Shown: positions 1 through 8,278 of the stretch, in pieces
How positions within the stretch are numbered: position 1 is the first letter of the stretch
Layout of the letters: every line of letters starts with the position of its first letter
Source: CAYNZV01 sp965217095
GTDB lineage: Bacteria; Latescibacterota; UBA2968; UBA8231
Assembly: GCA_965217095.1 (NCBI GenBank)
Contig: OZ244235.1
Coordinates: 6,386,001-6,450,000, forward strand
Length of the DNA stretch: 64,000 nt
Direction: 5' to 3'
Notes under the pieces: model-generated
Told to the model about the DNA's origin: nothing
Databases searched by the model: none
The model's input: the letters and a program-made list of their open reading frames with translations, nothing else
Made by a program: the position numbers and the translations under genes

Positions 1-630
1 GAAGCTGCCGAAACGAGTGAAGGAAGGGGACACGCGGCAGACGATGGCACCTGGCTCCGACTTCGGGTTGCCGTCGTAGAACATGTCGCGCACCACCTCA
101 TCACCCGTGGTCACAAGGCAGAGCGCACGGGTGGTGGGAACCCCCAGATGGTACATCGCTTCACTGCAGAGAAACTCGCGCACCGATGATCGCAGCACCG
201 CGAGCCCGTCGGCGGTACGGGAGTAAGGCGTCGGTCCGGCACCTTTGAGCTGCAGGGCCCACCGTCGGTTCTCGTGATTGATGGTTTCGCCCAGATTGAT
301 GGCGCGGCCGTCGCCCAGCTGACCCGCCCAGTTGCCGAATTGATGGCCACCGTAGCAGGTGGCGTACGGGTCCATGTGGTCGAGAATCCGGTTGCCGGCG
401 AACACCTGCGCGAAATCGTCGCTCTGACAGGTTTCTTCCTCTACGCCCAGTTCGGTCGAAACCTCCCGGGCGTAGGTAACCAGCTGCGGGTTGGAAACCT
501 GGAGGGGATGAACCCTCGAGAAGCAGGCCCCAGGCACCTGCCGGCGGTAGTTCTCGGCGACGGGGTCGGCGGGTAATTCCCGCGTGAAGCGGTTGTCGAA
601 GGTGAGGGTATCCAAGCTCTGGCAGATCAA
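1..630 (-). CDS. selO: Protein adenylyltransferase SelO (YdiU), 5' part, truncated by window edge
   Basis: SelO is a pseudokinase-fold enzyme that transfers AMP from ATP to Ser/Thr/Tyr residues of target proteins. The 210 visible codons contain the family signatures GGHQFGNWAGQLGDGRA (residues 94-110) and QLKGAGPTPYSR (127-138), followed by the LRSSVREFL stretch. The frame is open to the left edge, so roughly the last half of the usual ~480-residue protein lies outside. I chose a TTG start at 630 because AGGAG sits just upstream and the protein then begins at the normal SelO N-terminus (LDTLTFDNRF); no ATG or GTG fits. It is divergent from the next gene. Family assignment is secure from the motifs; cellular targets cannot be inferred. 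Confidence 0.93.
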   Translation of the reverse strand, partial: MICQSLDTLTFDNRFTRELPADPVAENYRRQVPGACFSRVHPLQVSNPQLVTYAREVSTELGVEEETCQSDDFAQVFAGNRILDHMDPYATCYGGHQFGNWAGQLGDGRAINLGETINHENRRWALQLKGAGPTPYSRTADGLAVLRSSVREFLCSEAMYHLGVPTTRALCLVTTGDEVVRDMFYDGNPKSEPGAIVCRVSPSFTRFGSF

Positions 631-739
631 AAAACGCTCTCCTATGTTTAGCGGCTGACAATGGAGTATATGGAGGTGCCATAAACCGTCAACGCCGCGT
701 GGCGCAATTTGGCGACCGGAACAAGGAGATACCACAGCC

Positions 740-1708
740 ATGAACCTGGGACTGAAGTTCAAGCTCGACGATCTGACCGAAGATAACCTGATATTTGCTC
801 AGCAGATGGGGGTGACCCACATCGTGCTCCACAGCCCCCGCCTGGTAAAAAACGGCGCGCTGGACTACCACCTGCTGCTGGAAACACGGGAATTCATAAC
901 CTCATTCGGACTGGAGTGGACCGCTATTGAAAACCTCGCTACCGAGCACTGGGGAGATGTCGTCGAGGGCGCTCCTCAGCGCGACGAAGGCATTGAGAAT
1001 GTCTGCAGAACGCTCGAGAATATGGGCAAAGTGGGCATACCTATCCTTGGATATTACTTCTCGCTGGCCGGAGGAGGGCACTGGCGCTCCTACGACACCA
1101 ATGGAGGCCGGGGAGGAGCCGGCATCAAGAGCTTCGACTACGAGAAGGTCAAAGACGCGCCCCCCAGCAGACATGCTCCGGTCAGCGTTGAAGAGATGTG
1201 GGAGCACCTGGCCTATTTTCTGGAACGGGTAGTTCCGGTAGCGGAGAAGGCAGGTGTCAAATTAGCCGCGCATCCAAACGACCCACCGGCTGAAATGCTG
1301 CAGGGCGTGGGCTGTATGTTGACCAGCCACGAGGCTATGCAGCGCCACATCGACCTGGTGCCGAGTCCGAACAATGGTCTGGAGTTCTGCCAGGGCACCG
1401 TTGCCGAGATGGGGCCGGCGTCCACAATCGACGCCATCCGTCGCTTCGCGTCGCAGGGGAAGATCTTCTACGTCCACTTCCGCAACGTATGCGGTCAGTT
1501 CCCGAAGTTTGACGAAGTATTCATAGACGAAGGAGACGTCAACATGATCGGGGCGCTCAAAGCATACAAGGATGCGGGATACGACGGCATTATCACCCCC
1601 GACCATTCACCCCGAGTGGTGGGTGACACGAACTATCACCATCGGGGCAGGGCGTTTGCGCTGGGGTATATCCGCGCTGCGATGCAGGCGCTGGACACCC
1701 TCGACTGA
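740..1708 (+). CDS. Mannonate dehydratase-like TIM-barrel protein (UxuA family)
   Basis: UxuA enzymes dehydrate D-mannonate to 2-keto-3-deoxygluconate in hexuronate catabolism. At 322 residues this is shorter than the ~390 of E. coli UxuA. The family metal-ligand positions nevertheless appear complete: H178 in LAAHPNDPP, C217 in GLEFCQGT, H246 in VHFRNV and D288 in PDHS. The start is preceded by AAGGAG at about 723. It is divergent from selO and convergent with the oxidoreductase that follows. The substrate may be mannonate or another sugar acid; the sequence shows only the fold and metal site. A sugar isomerase/epimerase role is the main alternative. Confidence 0.8.
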   Translation: MNLGLKFKLDDLTEDNLIFAQQMGVTHIVLHSPRLVKNGALDYHLLLETREFITSFGLEWTAIENLATEHWGDVVEGAPQRDEGIENVCRTLENMGKVGIPILGYYFSLAGGGHWRSYDTNGGRGGAGIKSFDYEKVKDAPPSRHAPVSVEEMWEHLAYFLERVVPVAEKAGVKLAAHPNDPPAEMLQGVGCMLTSHEAMQRHIDLVPSPNNGLEFCQGTVAEMGPASTIDAIRRFASQGKIFYVHFRNVCGQFPKFDEVFIDEGDVNMIGALKAYKDAGYDGIITPDHSPRVVGDTNYHHRGRAFALGYIRAAMQALDTLD

Positions 1709-1751
1709 CATCCGCGGACGCGAGGTGTGACTGCCTCCGCCGGAGACCGCT

Positions 1752-2732
1752 TCAGCCCACTCTCACCGACTTGCCCGCTTTCGCCGCCTTGTAAACGGCA
1801 TCGTTGAGCCGGGCTACTTGCAAAGCGTACGCCGGCGGCTCGTACCCCTTGCCACCGTTGCGGATCCAGCGCAGGAGGGCAGCGTCGGGTGTGTCATCCT
1901 CTATCCTGGCGGGAATTGACAGCGGTTCGCCGTTGAAGAACGGCTGGCCAACCTGCCATTGATGCTTCTGGAGAACCAGGACCCCTTCACTTCCGTGTAT
2001 AGCAAGACGTTCGTCGTGGCGCGGGGTGCAGCCTACGTAACTCAAGGACAGCTGCGCCCCGTTCTTGCAGACCGCGCTGAGTACCGTGTCTAGGTCCACC
2101 GGCTTGTCGCGATTGTCTACAAACGCGGAAACCGTCGTGGGTTCCACTCCCGTCACCCACAGCGCCGCGGCGGTCAAATGGCTCCCGGTATCCATGAACA
2201 TGCCCCCACCGGCCAGCTCGGGAACATGCCTCCAGTTGCCGGCCTTGCCCCAGTCCTGGGTCACGTAGCCGATAACCGAGCGGATCTCGCCGAGCTTTCC
2301 CTTTTGGACGAGCTCGCGGGCGTAAACATAAGTGGGGAAGAAGTGGCGCTGGTAGGCTACCATCAGAAGGCGCTTTTGTTTGGCTGCGAGCTCGAGCAGC
2401 TTCTTCGAGTGGTTGCCAGAGATGGTGAGTGGTTTTTCCACCAGGACGTGCGCCCCGCACTCGAGGGCCATCCGCGCCTGCGGGAAATGATGGGCGTGGG
2501 GTGAGCTGATCCAGACCGCGTCCAGCTCTTCGCGGCGAAGCATCTGTTTATAGTCGCTGTAGTACGGCGCCGGAGTGCCCCAATTCTCAAGGAGCAAACA
2601 CGCGTTTTGCTCGACCACGTCGACGACCGCGGCCAGCTCGACACCCCCGTCTGCGTTCAGGCGCCGCATGTGGGCCCCCCTCATGTTGCCGCCACACCCG
2701 ATAAGCCCGATTCGGATCTTCTTTTTCGCCAT
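1752..2732 (-). CDS. Gfo/Idh/MocA family NAD(P)-dependent oxidoreductase
   Basis: This family oxidises or reduces sugars and inositols with a nicotinamide cofactor in the cytoplasm. The 326-residue protein has an N-terminal Rossmann dinucleotide motif, IGLIGCGGNMRG (residues 8-19). The signature EKP is at 99-101 (VLVEKPLT), supplying the usual catalytic lysine. The C-terminal half, with GGGMFMDTGSHL, matches the family's substrate-binding sheet. It lies downstream of the aldo/keto reductase on the same strand with a 30-base gap, so the two probably form a pair acting on one carbohydrate. The exact substrate is not evident. Confidence 0.9.
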   Translation of the reverse strand: MAKKKIRIGLIGCGGNMRGAHMRRLNADGGVELAAVVDVVEQNACLLLENWGTPAPYYSDYKQMLRREELDAVWISSPHAHHFPQARMALECGAHVLVEKPLTISGNHSKKLLELAAKQKRLLMVAYQRHFFPTYVYARELVQKGKLGEIRSVIGYVTQDWGKAGNWRHVPELAGGGMFMDTGSHLTAAALWVTGVEPTTVSAFVDNRDKPVDLDTVLSAVCKNGAQLSLSYVGCTPRHDERLAIHGSEGVLVLQKHQWQVGQPFFNGEPLSIPARIEDDTPDAALLRWIRNGGKGYEPPAYALQVARLNDAVYKAAKAGKSVRVG

Positions 2733-2762
2733 TGATCAATCCTTGTTGGTTGAAGGCCGCCT

Positions 2763-3743
2763 TTAAGCGTCAATCTCCTCCCCAAGGCTCGCCGAAACGG
2801 TCTCCAGTTCGACGAGCAGTTCGTCTTCCAGCTTCCAGCCCACGGCGCCGAGTACGTCGTCCAGATGTTCTATCCGGTCACTTCCCGAGATGGCCACAGT
2901 GACCTCGCGTTGGCCCAGCACCCAGGCCATCGCCACCTGCGCCGGACTCTTGCCAATTTTCTCGGCCGTTTCGAGCACCGTCGCAACGACGCGACCCACC
3001 TGACCCTCCATGAGCAACGGGTAGGCATCCTTGCGCCGCGTCGCCCACAGGGAACCTTCCGGGGCCGGCTCACCGGGGCGGTAGAAGCCGCTCAAGAGGC
3101 CGACGCCAAGTGGACTGTACGCCATGAATCCCAAGCCAAATTCACGCACCGCCCCGAAAAGCTCGGTTTCCGGCCCTCTAGTGAGCAGGTTGTACTTATT
3201 CTGTACGCAGATGAAGGGTGCGGCATTGAGGCGATCGGCGATCCACAGACCGTGGCAGACCTGCCAGGCATCGAAGTTACAACAGCCCACGTAAAGCACC
3301 TTGCCGCTGCGCACCAGATCGTCCAGTGCCCGTACGGTTTCATCAAGTGGCGTGGTCTCATCGAAGCTGTGCACCAGGTAGACGTCGATGTGATCGGTCT
3401 GCAGCCGTTTGAGGGAATTCTCCACCTCGCGCATGACATGAAATCGCGAGGCGCCTTTGTGGTTGGGGCCATCGCCCAAGGGACTTGCGACTTTCGAGGT
3501 TATCACCACCTCGCGGCGCCTGTCCTTGAGCACGTTACCGAGGATCTGCTCCGACAGACCGCGATTCTTCCGGTCGTCCATGGTGCCGTAGACGTTGGCG
3601 CAATCGATCAGATTTATGCCGCGATCGATGGCATGGTTGATCAGGCCTTCCGCCTCCTCCCGGCTGTCCTGCCCCCGCAAGCCTAAACCCAACGCAATGC
3701 GGCTTACCTTGACGCCCGCAGTACCGAAATTCACGTACTCCAT
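2763..3743 (-). CDS. Aldo/keto reductase
   Basis: An NAD(P)H-dependent (alpha/beta)8 oxidoreductase of 326 residues. The catalytic tetrad is visible: D47 and Y52 in IDCANVYG, K84 in ITSKV, and H125 in VYLVHSFD. The frame stays open for 178 further codons upstream, but that stretch runs antisense to the YhcH-family gene and shows no relation to the reductase fold. The start at MEYVNFG (3743) gives the normal N-terminus, in which the first beta strand carries VKVSRIALG. It is divergent from the YhcH-family gene and precedes the Gfo/Idh/MocA gene. Aldehyde or ketose reduction in sugar catabolism is likely; the substrate is unknown. Confidence 0.9.
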   Translation of the reverse strand: MEYVNFGTAGVKVSRIALGLGLRGQDSREEAEGLINHAIDRGINLIDCANVYGTMDDRKNRGLSEQILGNVLKDRRREVVITSKVASPLGDGPNHKGASRFHVMREVENSLKRLQTDHIDVYLVHSFDETTPLDETVRALDDLVRSGKVLYVGCCNFDAWQVCHGLWIADRLNAAPFICVQNKYNLLTRGPETELFGAVREFGLGFMAYSPLGVGLLSGFYRPGEPAPEGSLWATRRKDAYPLLMEGQVGRVVATVLETAEKIGKSPAQVAMAWVLGQREVTVAISGSDRIEHLDDVLGAVGWKLEDELLVELETVSASLGEEIDA

Positions 3744-3893
3744 GATCACTTGTTTTCTGTTCAGCCTGTTTCGGGTTCGAGAGCATGAAGATAACGCACG
3801 ATCCACTTCGATGCCGTACGAGCCAGGAACCCTCGAAATCTTGCATTGGCCGCCTCCGTGGGCTATCCTGATCGCCGCAAGGAGGAACCTCAT

Positions 3894-4349
3894 ATGATAG
3901 TTGATAAACTGAGCAATGCGCCGATCTATTACGGTCTTGGCGAACGTTTCAAGGCGGGTTTCGAATACCTGCAATCCACCGATTTCTCTTCTATGGAGAA
4001 GGGTGAATATCCGGTTTCCGGCAAGGAGATCTACCTGGTTCTGGCACATTCCCAACCGCGCGAGCGCAGTACGGCGCAGTTCGAGGCACACCGCGAATAC
4101 GCCGATCTGCAGTACGTGATAAAGGGCAGCGACCTCATGGGATACGCGCCGCTGGACCAGGTTCAGGTAACGCAAGAGTACGACCCAGAGACCGATGCGC
4201 TGCTGGCCTCCGGCAGCGACGACTTTTTGCGAACCTCTCCGGGCATGTTCTATCTGTTTGGTCCTCAGGATGCCCACATGCCGGCGGTGAAGGGCGAAGA
4301 CAGCGATGATGCGACGATCAAAGCCGTGCTGAAGGTCCTGATTGACTGA
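3894..4349 (+). CDS. YhcH/YjgK/YiaL family protein (DUF386)
   Basis: This family has a cupin-like beta barrel. Members occur in sialic-acid and other sugar operons, and some act as anomerases. The 151-residue product shows the characteristic AHREYADLQYVIKG block and the FLRTSPGMFYLFGPQDAHMP block, containing the histidines and acidic residue expected at the metal site. The ATG at 3894 has AAGGAGG eight bases upstream, which rejects a longer frame starting at 3846. A FAD oxidoreductase gene follows after 42 bases and the pair looks co-transcribed. The function is probably sugar handling; the family is certain, the substrate is not. Confidence 0.9.
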   Translation: MIVDKLSNAPIYYGLGERFKAGFEYLQSTDFSSMEKGEYPVSGKEIYLVLAHSQPRERSTAQFEAHREYADLQYVIKGSDLMGYAPLDQVQVTQEYDPETDALLASGSDDFLRTSPGMFYLFGPQDAHMPAVKGEDSDDATIKAVLKVLID

Positions 4350-4391
4350 GCGGGTGGGTTAAACAGGGCTAACGGCGAAAGGAGGAATGCA

Positions 4392-5639
4392 GTGGCAGCT
4401 ATAAAACCGGATACAGTGGTGATTGTCGGCGCCGGCATTGCTGGCTTGTGTACCGCCTTTCATGTGAAAGAAAAAGGGGTGAGCCGGGTTGTCTTGCTCG
4501 ACAAGGGCAAGGTGGGCAGCGGGTCGAGCAGCAGGTCGGGGGCGGTGAACACCATGCTCATGTCCACCGAGACGGGAACCAGAGCGCGCGCGATCACCAT
4601 GGATATCTTCGAGCGCTTCAGCAAGATCCTGGACAACTACTCGTTCCACCAGGTGGGCTGCATGTCCATCAGTAGCGAGCAGCAATATCGCGAAAATGAG
4701 CACGAGCAGGAGATGCACATTCGCTGTGGCGGCAAGTTCGAGGTTCTGAGCGCCAAGGAGACGACGAAGCGTTACCCGGCGCTGCACCTGAACCAGGAGG
4801 AATGCTGCATCCTGGATCTGCGCGGCGGCTGGAACGAGCCGGATACCTACATCGCGGCGTTGTCCGCCAAAATACGAGAGATGGGGGTAGAGGTTCTGGA
4901 GGACGATCCGGTGGAAGAGTTCATCCTCGAAGACGGGAAGGTCAAGGGCGTACGGACCCGCAAGGTGGGGGAGCTGCGTGCGGACGCAACCGTTTGTACG
5001 CTCAACGCCTGGGCGAATTCACTGATGACCGGTGTCGGTCAGCCTATCCCGGCACACAACTACGTGCACGAACGGTTCATGTCGGCGCCTTTCGCGGAGG
5101 TGCCCGACATACCGGCCACCAACGACAACGCCTGCCAGATCTATTACCGGCCCACCGAAGACAATCGGATACTCTTCGGCACCGGCGCGCACGAACCGGT
5201 GCGGTACACGATGCCCGGTATCGATTTCGACTACTCGCAACTGGAGCTGCACCCGGCGCCCGAAGCGTTTATCAGAAACGCGATTCGCGAACGTATGCCG
5301 ATCATGGAAGGGGTCGAGCTGGAACAGCACCGGATCGGCTTAATTAGCATGACCGCGGATACCTTTCCCAACATCGGCCCGGTGGGGGCGCTTCCCGGGT
5401 TATTTCTAGGCTGTAACTTCAACTCCGGTGGGTTCGGCTATCACGCCGTGGCCGGTCTCCTGCTTTCCGAGTTCATCGTCGACGGGCAGACCCGCATCGA
5501 CGTCGCCGACTTCTCCCCGGACCGCTTCAACGATATCGACGTGGAGGCTTATCTGGCCGAGGACAGGAAATACAAAGAGGCCTGGCGTCCGGCTCCCGGC
5601 AACGAAAATCGCGAGAAACCGATCGTTCGGCGGTTCTAG
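4392..5639 (+). CDS. FAD-dependent oxidoreductase (DAO / DadA-like)
   Basis: The protein has 415 residues with an N-terminal ADP-binding motif, VVIVGAGIAGLC (residues 9-20), and an acidic end to the second beta strand (VVLLDKG). The C-terminal FAD contact region carries NIGPVGALPGLFLGCNFN and SGGFGYHAVAGLLLSEF. It resembles glycine/sarcosine/D-amino-acid oxidases, but the substrate could be another secondary amine or hydroxy acid. The GTG start at 4392 has GGAGG upstream. It lies between the YhcH-family gene and a GH-like gene on the same strand with short gaps, so a three-gene operon is likely. No signal peptide is seen. Confidence 0.87.
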   Translation: MAAIKPDTVVIVGAGIAGLCTAFHVKEKGVSRVVLLDKGKVGSGSSSRSGAVNTMLMSTETGTRARAITMDIFERFSKILDNYSFHQVGCMSISSEQQYRENEHEQEMHIRCGGKFEVLSAKETTKRYPALHLNQEECCILDLRGGWNEPDTYIAALSAKIREMGVEVLEDDPVEEFILEDGKVKGVRTRKVGELRADATVCTLNAWANSLMTGVGQPIPAHNYVHERFMSAPFAEVPDIPATNDNACQIYYRPTEDNRILFGTGAHEPVRYTMPGIDFDYSQLELHPAPEAFIRNAIRERMPIMEGVELEQHRIGLISMTADTFPNIGPVGALPGLFLGCNFNSGGFGYHAVAGLLLSEFIVDGQTRIDVADFSPDRFNDIDVEAYLAEDRKYKEAWRPAPGNENREKPIVRRF

Positions 5640-5648
5640 ATACAGGCC

Positions 5649-7133
5649 ATGAAAACAGGCAATCTATACGATCCAGGTTTGCACCTGTTCCTGGACGATA
5701 TCGAAGTGCAGGATCATCCAGGATTCGTGCGCAAGGTGCAGCAACCGGAGCGGGTTGGAAGCGGTCCAGTGCTCAGTCCGGATCGACCCTGGGAAGGCAA
5801 GGCGGTCCAGATGTGGGGTGGGGTCCTTTACGACGACGACGAAGATCTCTTCAAGATGTGGTACTACGCCGTAAATATGGAGCTCTACAATCGCGATCGC
5901 ACCGGGATGTACATCTGCTATGCGACCTCGAAGAATGCGGTCAACTGGGACAAGCCGGAGCTGGGCATTGTCGCCAGTGAAGGGTCGACAGCGAACAACA
6001 TCGTGTACCCGCCGCCCGACGGACCGGTCTTCGACTCAGATCCGTGGGGTGTGGTCAAAGACGAGAATGAACCAGATCCGCAGAAGCGGTACAAGATGCT
6101 GGTCTACCAGCAGCGCCCGACGCCAGACGCACCGGTCTTCGACGAAGTGGGCATGACCAGGGAGGAGAAGAACGCGGCGCGGAAACGGCAGTTCCTGGTG
6201 ATCAAGGACCACATCGGCGGCTACCCGCTGTTCTCGCCCGACGGTTTGCGCTGGACTCAGGGTGACTACATCTGCGTGCCGCGAGCCGGCGATGGCGGTA
6301 CCCTGGTGCACGATCCAATGAAACAGCGTTTTATCGCTACTTCCCGCCGCTACGGCACTGTGTTAGACCACTTCGTGATCGAATGGAAGCGGTACCGTCG
6401 GGTAATCTCCATATGCACCAGCGAAAACTTCGTCGACTGGTCCCCACAGAAGACCGTCATCAAGCCCGATGATCTCGACGATCCCCTCGATCAGTTCTAC
6501 GTGATGCCGCCTTGTGTGTACGGGAACCAGTACATCGGTTTCCTGGGGCCGCAACACGGGGCGACCGAGTTGGGGCCGACCCAGCTGGTGTCTTCGCGGG
6601 ATCTGGAGCATTGGGAGCGGGTGGGAAAGAGAGAGGAGTTCCTGTCCGTGGGACCGTCCGGCGGTTTTGACGGGGCGTGGGCTACCGTCGCGCCGGGTTC
6701 GCCAGTGCTGATCGACGACTCGTTATACCTATGGTATAACGGGCGCCCCCAGGCCCACGGAACCGACGGGATGTTCGAGAGCTACATCGGGGCGGCGAAG
6801 ATACGCAAGGACGGTTTCGTGGCGTTGCGCTGCGGGATCCGGGGTGCCGAGATGATGACCGAGCCGGTAACGGTTTCGGGAAAAAAGCTCTACCTGAATG
6901 CCACCACACTGTTCGGCGAGGTGAATGTGCGCGTGGTCGACGACTACAGTGTGCCCGAGGGGTTCGATCTGGACGATTGCAACGGACTGGATCACGATGA
7001 CCTTACCGGCTTCGAGATCACCTGGGGCGACGAACGCCGCGACCTGTCGCAGTTCGCCGGCCGGCAAGTGCGGCTCCACATCTCTGCTACCAACGCCACC
7101 AGCCTGTTCTCCTACCGGTTCTCGGATTCGTAA
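5649..7133 (+). CDS. Beta-propeller glycosyl hydrolase-like protein (paralogue 1 of 5)
   Basis: The 494-residue protein is related by eye to four others in this window. Shared landmarks in order are LFLDDIEV near the N-terminus, FKMWYYAV, YATSKNAVNWDKPELGI, DPQKRYKM, SPDGLRW, and a C-terminal beta-sandwich ending LFSYRFSDS. The repeated 'SxDGxxW' and 'FKMWY' strands suggest a GH32/43/130-type five-bladed propeller. I cannot identify a catalytic triad with certainty. No signal peptide is present, so a cytoplasmic location is predicted. It starts 9 bases after the FAD oxidoreductase stop and is probably in the same operon. The most likely role is hydrolysis or phosphorolysis of an oligosaccharide; a binding-only role is possible. 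Confidence 0.75.
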   Translation: MKTGNLYDPGLHLFLDDIEVQDHPGFVRKVQQPERVGSGPVLSPDRPWEGKAVQMWGGVLYDDDEDLFKMWYYAVNMELYNRDRTGMYICYATSKNAVNWDKPELGIVASEGSTANNIVYPPPDGPVFDSDPWGVVKDENEPDPQKRYKMLVYQQRPTPDAPVFDEVGMTREEKNAARKRQFLVIKDHIGGYPLFSPDGLRWTQGDYICVPRAGDGGTLVHDPMKQRFIATSRRYGTVLDHFVIEWKRYRRVISICTSENFVDWSPQKTVIKPDDLDDPLDQFYVMPPCVYGNQYIGFLGPQHGATELGPTQLVSSRDLEHWERVGKREEFLSVGPSGGFDGAWATVAPGSPVLIDDSLYLWYNGRPQAHGTDGMFESYIGAAKIRKDGFVALRCGIRGAEMMTEPVTVSGKKLYLNATTLFGEVNVRVVDDYSVPEGFDLDDCNGLDHDDLTGFEITWGDERRDLSQFAGRQVRLHISATNATSLFSYRFSDS

Positions 7134-7135
7134 AT

Positions 7136-7173
7136 CACACGTTGGCTTCGGTTGAAGCCGACGCCCTCGTGTG
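7136..7173. terminator. Hairpin between two converging transcription units
   Basis: An outer CACACG/CGTGTG pairing encloses an inner stem, GTTGGCTTC/GAAGCCGAC, with a GGTT loop, immediately after the stop of the GH-like gene. There is no clear T-run on either strand, so it may be a weak or Rho-assisted bidirectional terminator. Confidence 0.45.
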
Positions 7174-7658
7174 CCTAACCACGGCGTCCGGTTCCAGCAA
7201 TTGGCCGGCGGCGTAAGTGCCCACAGTTGCCCCCATAGCCTAGCCTGCCTGCAACGCGCCTCGGCCAGAAGATCCCGGCGCTGCATCGTGGCGGTCCGAA
7301 TCGGGGGTGCGGGGATCTGGGCCCACATCGGACGCATGCGGACTAGGTAATAGACGACGAATTGCACAAGACATAAAAAGGCAGAGCGCACAATCAACGT
7401 GGATAAGACATCGTCCTTTGGGGCTTCCATCCGCTTCAGGGGATAGGCGATGGCTAGCAGTAATCCCACAGCGTAGGAGAGCCAGATTACAAGCCTGGGC
7501 GGCGGATGGCGTTGAAGTACCTCAGGATGGTCCCGAAGCCATTGCGGGTTGCGTTACAGCGCGGCACGGTAGCTCGCGCGCGCGCCTTTAGGGATGGCCA
7601 CGCCCTGAAAGACGATCAGCTGCGAGTAGTGCACGATGGTTTCGAAGGGATAATCCAT
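7174..7658 (-). pseudogene. Small membrane-protein gene downstream of GntR, interrupted by an in-frame stop
   Basis: An ATG at 7658, with AAAGGA seven bases upstream, lies just after the GntR stop and opens a frame of 34 codons (MDYPFETIVHYSQLIVFQ...) ending at a TAA at 7554-7556. The same frame continues past the TAA with coding character: RNPQWLRDHPEVLQRHPP, then two hydrophobic segments (VIWLSYAVGLLLAIAYPL and FLCLVQFVVYYLV). It then degrades into low-similarity sequence towards the hairpin at 7136-7173. I read this as one inner-membrane protein gene broken by a nonsense mutation and probably a later frameshift. A short peptide plus a separate GTG-started membrane protein is the alternative. 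The left boundary is approximate. The family was not recognised. Confidence 0.5.
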
Positions 7659-7674
7659 ATCCGTTCCTTTGGGG

Positions 7675-8067
7675 CTAGGCGCCCAAAGCCGACTCGAGTT
7701 TCTCAACTGATGTGTGAAAGATGGTGCGGATCGTCTTCAAGGGCAGGCCGGCGCGTTGCAACTCTTCGAGCAGCCCGATCATCTTGATCTCGCCCAACTG
7801 GTGAGCGTGCTCGCGTACGTGGTTCTGGCCGGCCTCGTGAATAAAGGTTCCGCGACGGCCTGCCGTGACCACTATGTGGCGTTGCTCGAGTATCTGATAT
7901 GCCTTGGCGACCGTATTGGCGTTGATCTCCAGATCGCTGGCGAGCTGGCGGATCCTCGGTAGCGGACTTCCCTGTGCAAGCTGACCGGTCGTCACCGCTT
8001 CTTGGACCAGCATCACGATCTGTTCGTATACGGGCCGTGGACAGGATGTGTCGATGGTCAGTTCCAT
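7675..8067 (-). CDS. GntR-family transcriptional regulator, YtrA subfamily
   Basis: A short 130-residue regulator. It has an N-terminal winged helix (PVYEQIVMLVQEAVTTGQ, then LPRIRQLASDLEINANTVAKAYQ) and only a small C-terminal helical extension. This is the YtrA architecture, which lacks a large effector domain. Such regulators usually repress their own operon, typically with ABC or membrane-protein genes. The gene is followed by the decayed membrane-protein gene with AAAGGA in the gap. The start at 8067 lies only nine bases after a predicted -10 box, and an inverted repeat overlaps that promoter, so autoregulation is likely. Confidence 0.9.
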   Translation of the reverse strand: MELTIDTSCPRPVYEQIVMLVQEAVTTGQLAQGSPLPRIRQLASDLEINANTVAKAYQILEQRHIVVTAGRRGTFIHEAGQNHVREHAHQLGEIKMIGLLEELQRAGLPLKTIRTIFHTSVEKLESALGA

Positions 8068-8071
8068 TTTT

Positions 8072-8105
8072 GTACTATTTTACACTAGTACGTAATGGTA
8101 TGCAA
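8072..8105 (-). promoter_or_regulatory. GntR promoter with overlapping operator palindrome
   Basis: Read on the minus strand, TTGCAT (8105-8100) and TAAAAT (8082-8077) are separated by exactly 17 bases. On the plus strand, GTACTATTTTACACTAGTAC (8072-8091) is an inverted repeat of GTACTA/TAGTAC that covers the -10 box. The arrangement fits repression by the adjacent GntR protein. The -10 box ends nine bases before the start codon, so the transcript would be leaderless or nearly so. Confidence 0.65.
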
Positions 8106-8178
8106 GTTTTTTTGGGAGGAGCGAAGTGAGAAGGTGGTCGGCGGTAGCGGCATACAGGTTGCGGTACCCCACCGGCAC

Positions 8179-8212
8179 AAAAAGAACCCCAGCCGGCGAA
8201 ACCGGCCAGGGT
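8179..8212 (-). terminator. Rho-independent terminator of the lipoprotein gene
   Basis: On the minus strand a GC-rich stem (ACCCTGGCCGG paired with CCGGCTGGGGT, loop TTTCG) is followed by TTCTTTTT. It lies 67 bases after the stop codon at 8279 and before the GntR promoter, so it separates the two units. Confidence 0.8.
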
Positions 8213-8278
8213 CCATGGTCATTCAGAGGTATTCGTCGGCGTCGGCAGGTATCGCTGCGCGGCGTCGAAAGCTCCCGT

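Noticed and set aside
630..740. Sigma-54 promoter for the mannonate-dehydratase-like gene or selO
   Set aside because: A GGCACC is present but no TTGC lies at the required distance on either strand.
3744..4277. N-terminal extension of the aldo/keto reductase
   Set aside because: It runs antisense through the YhcH-family gene and has no similarity to the reductase fold, so the start at 3743 is used.
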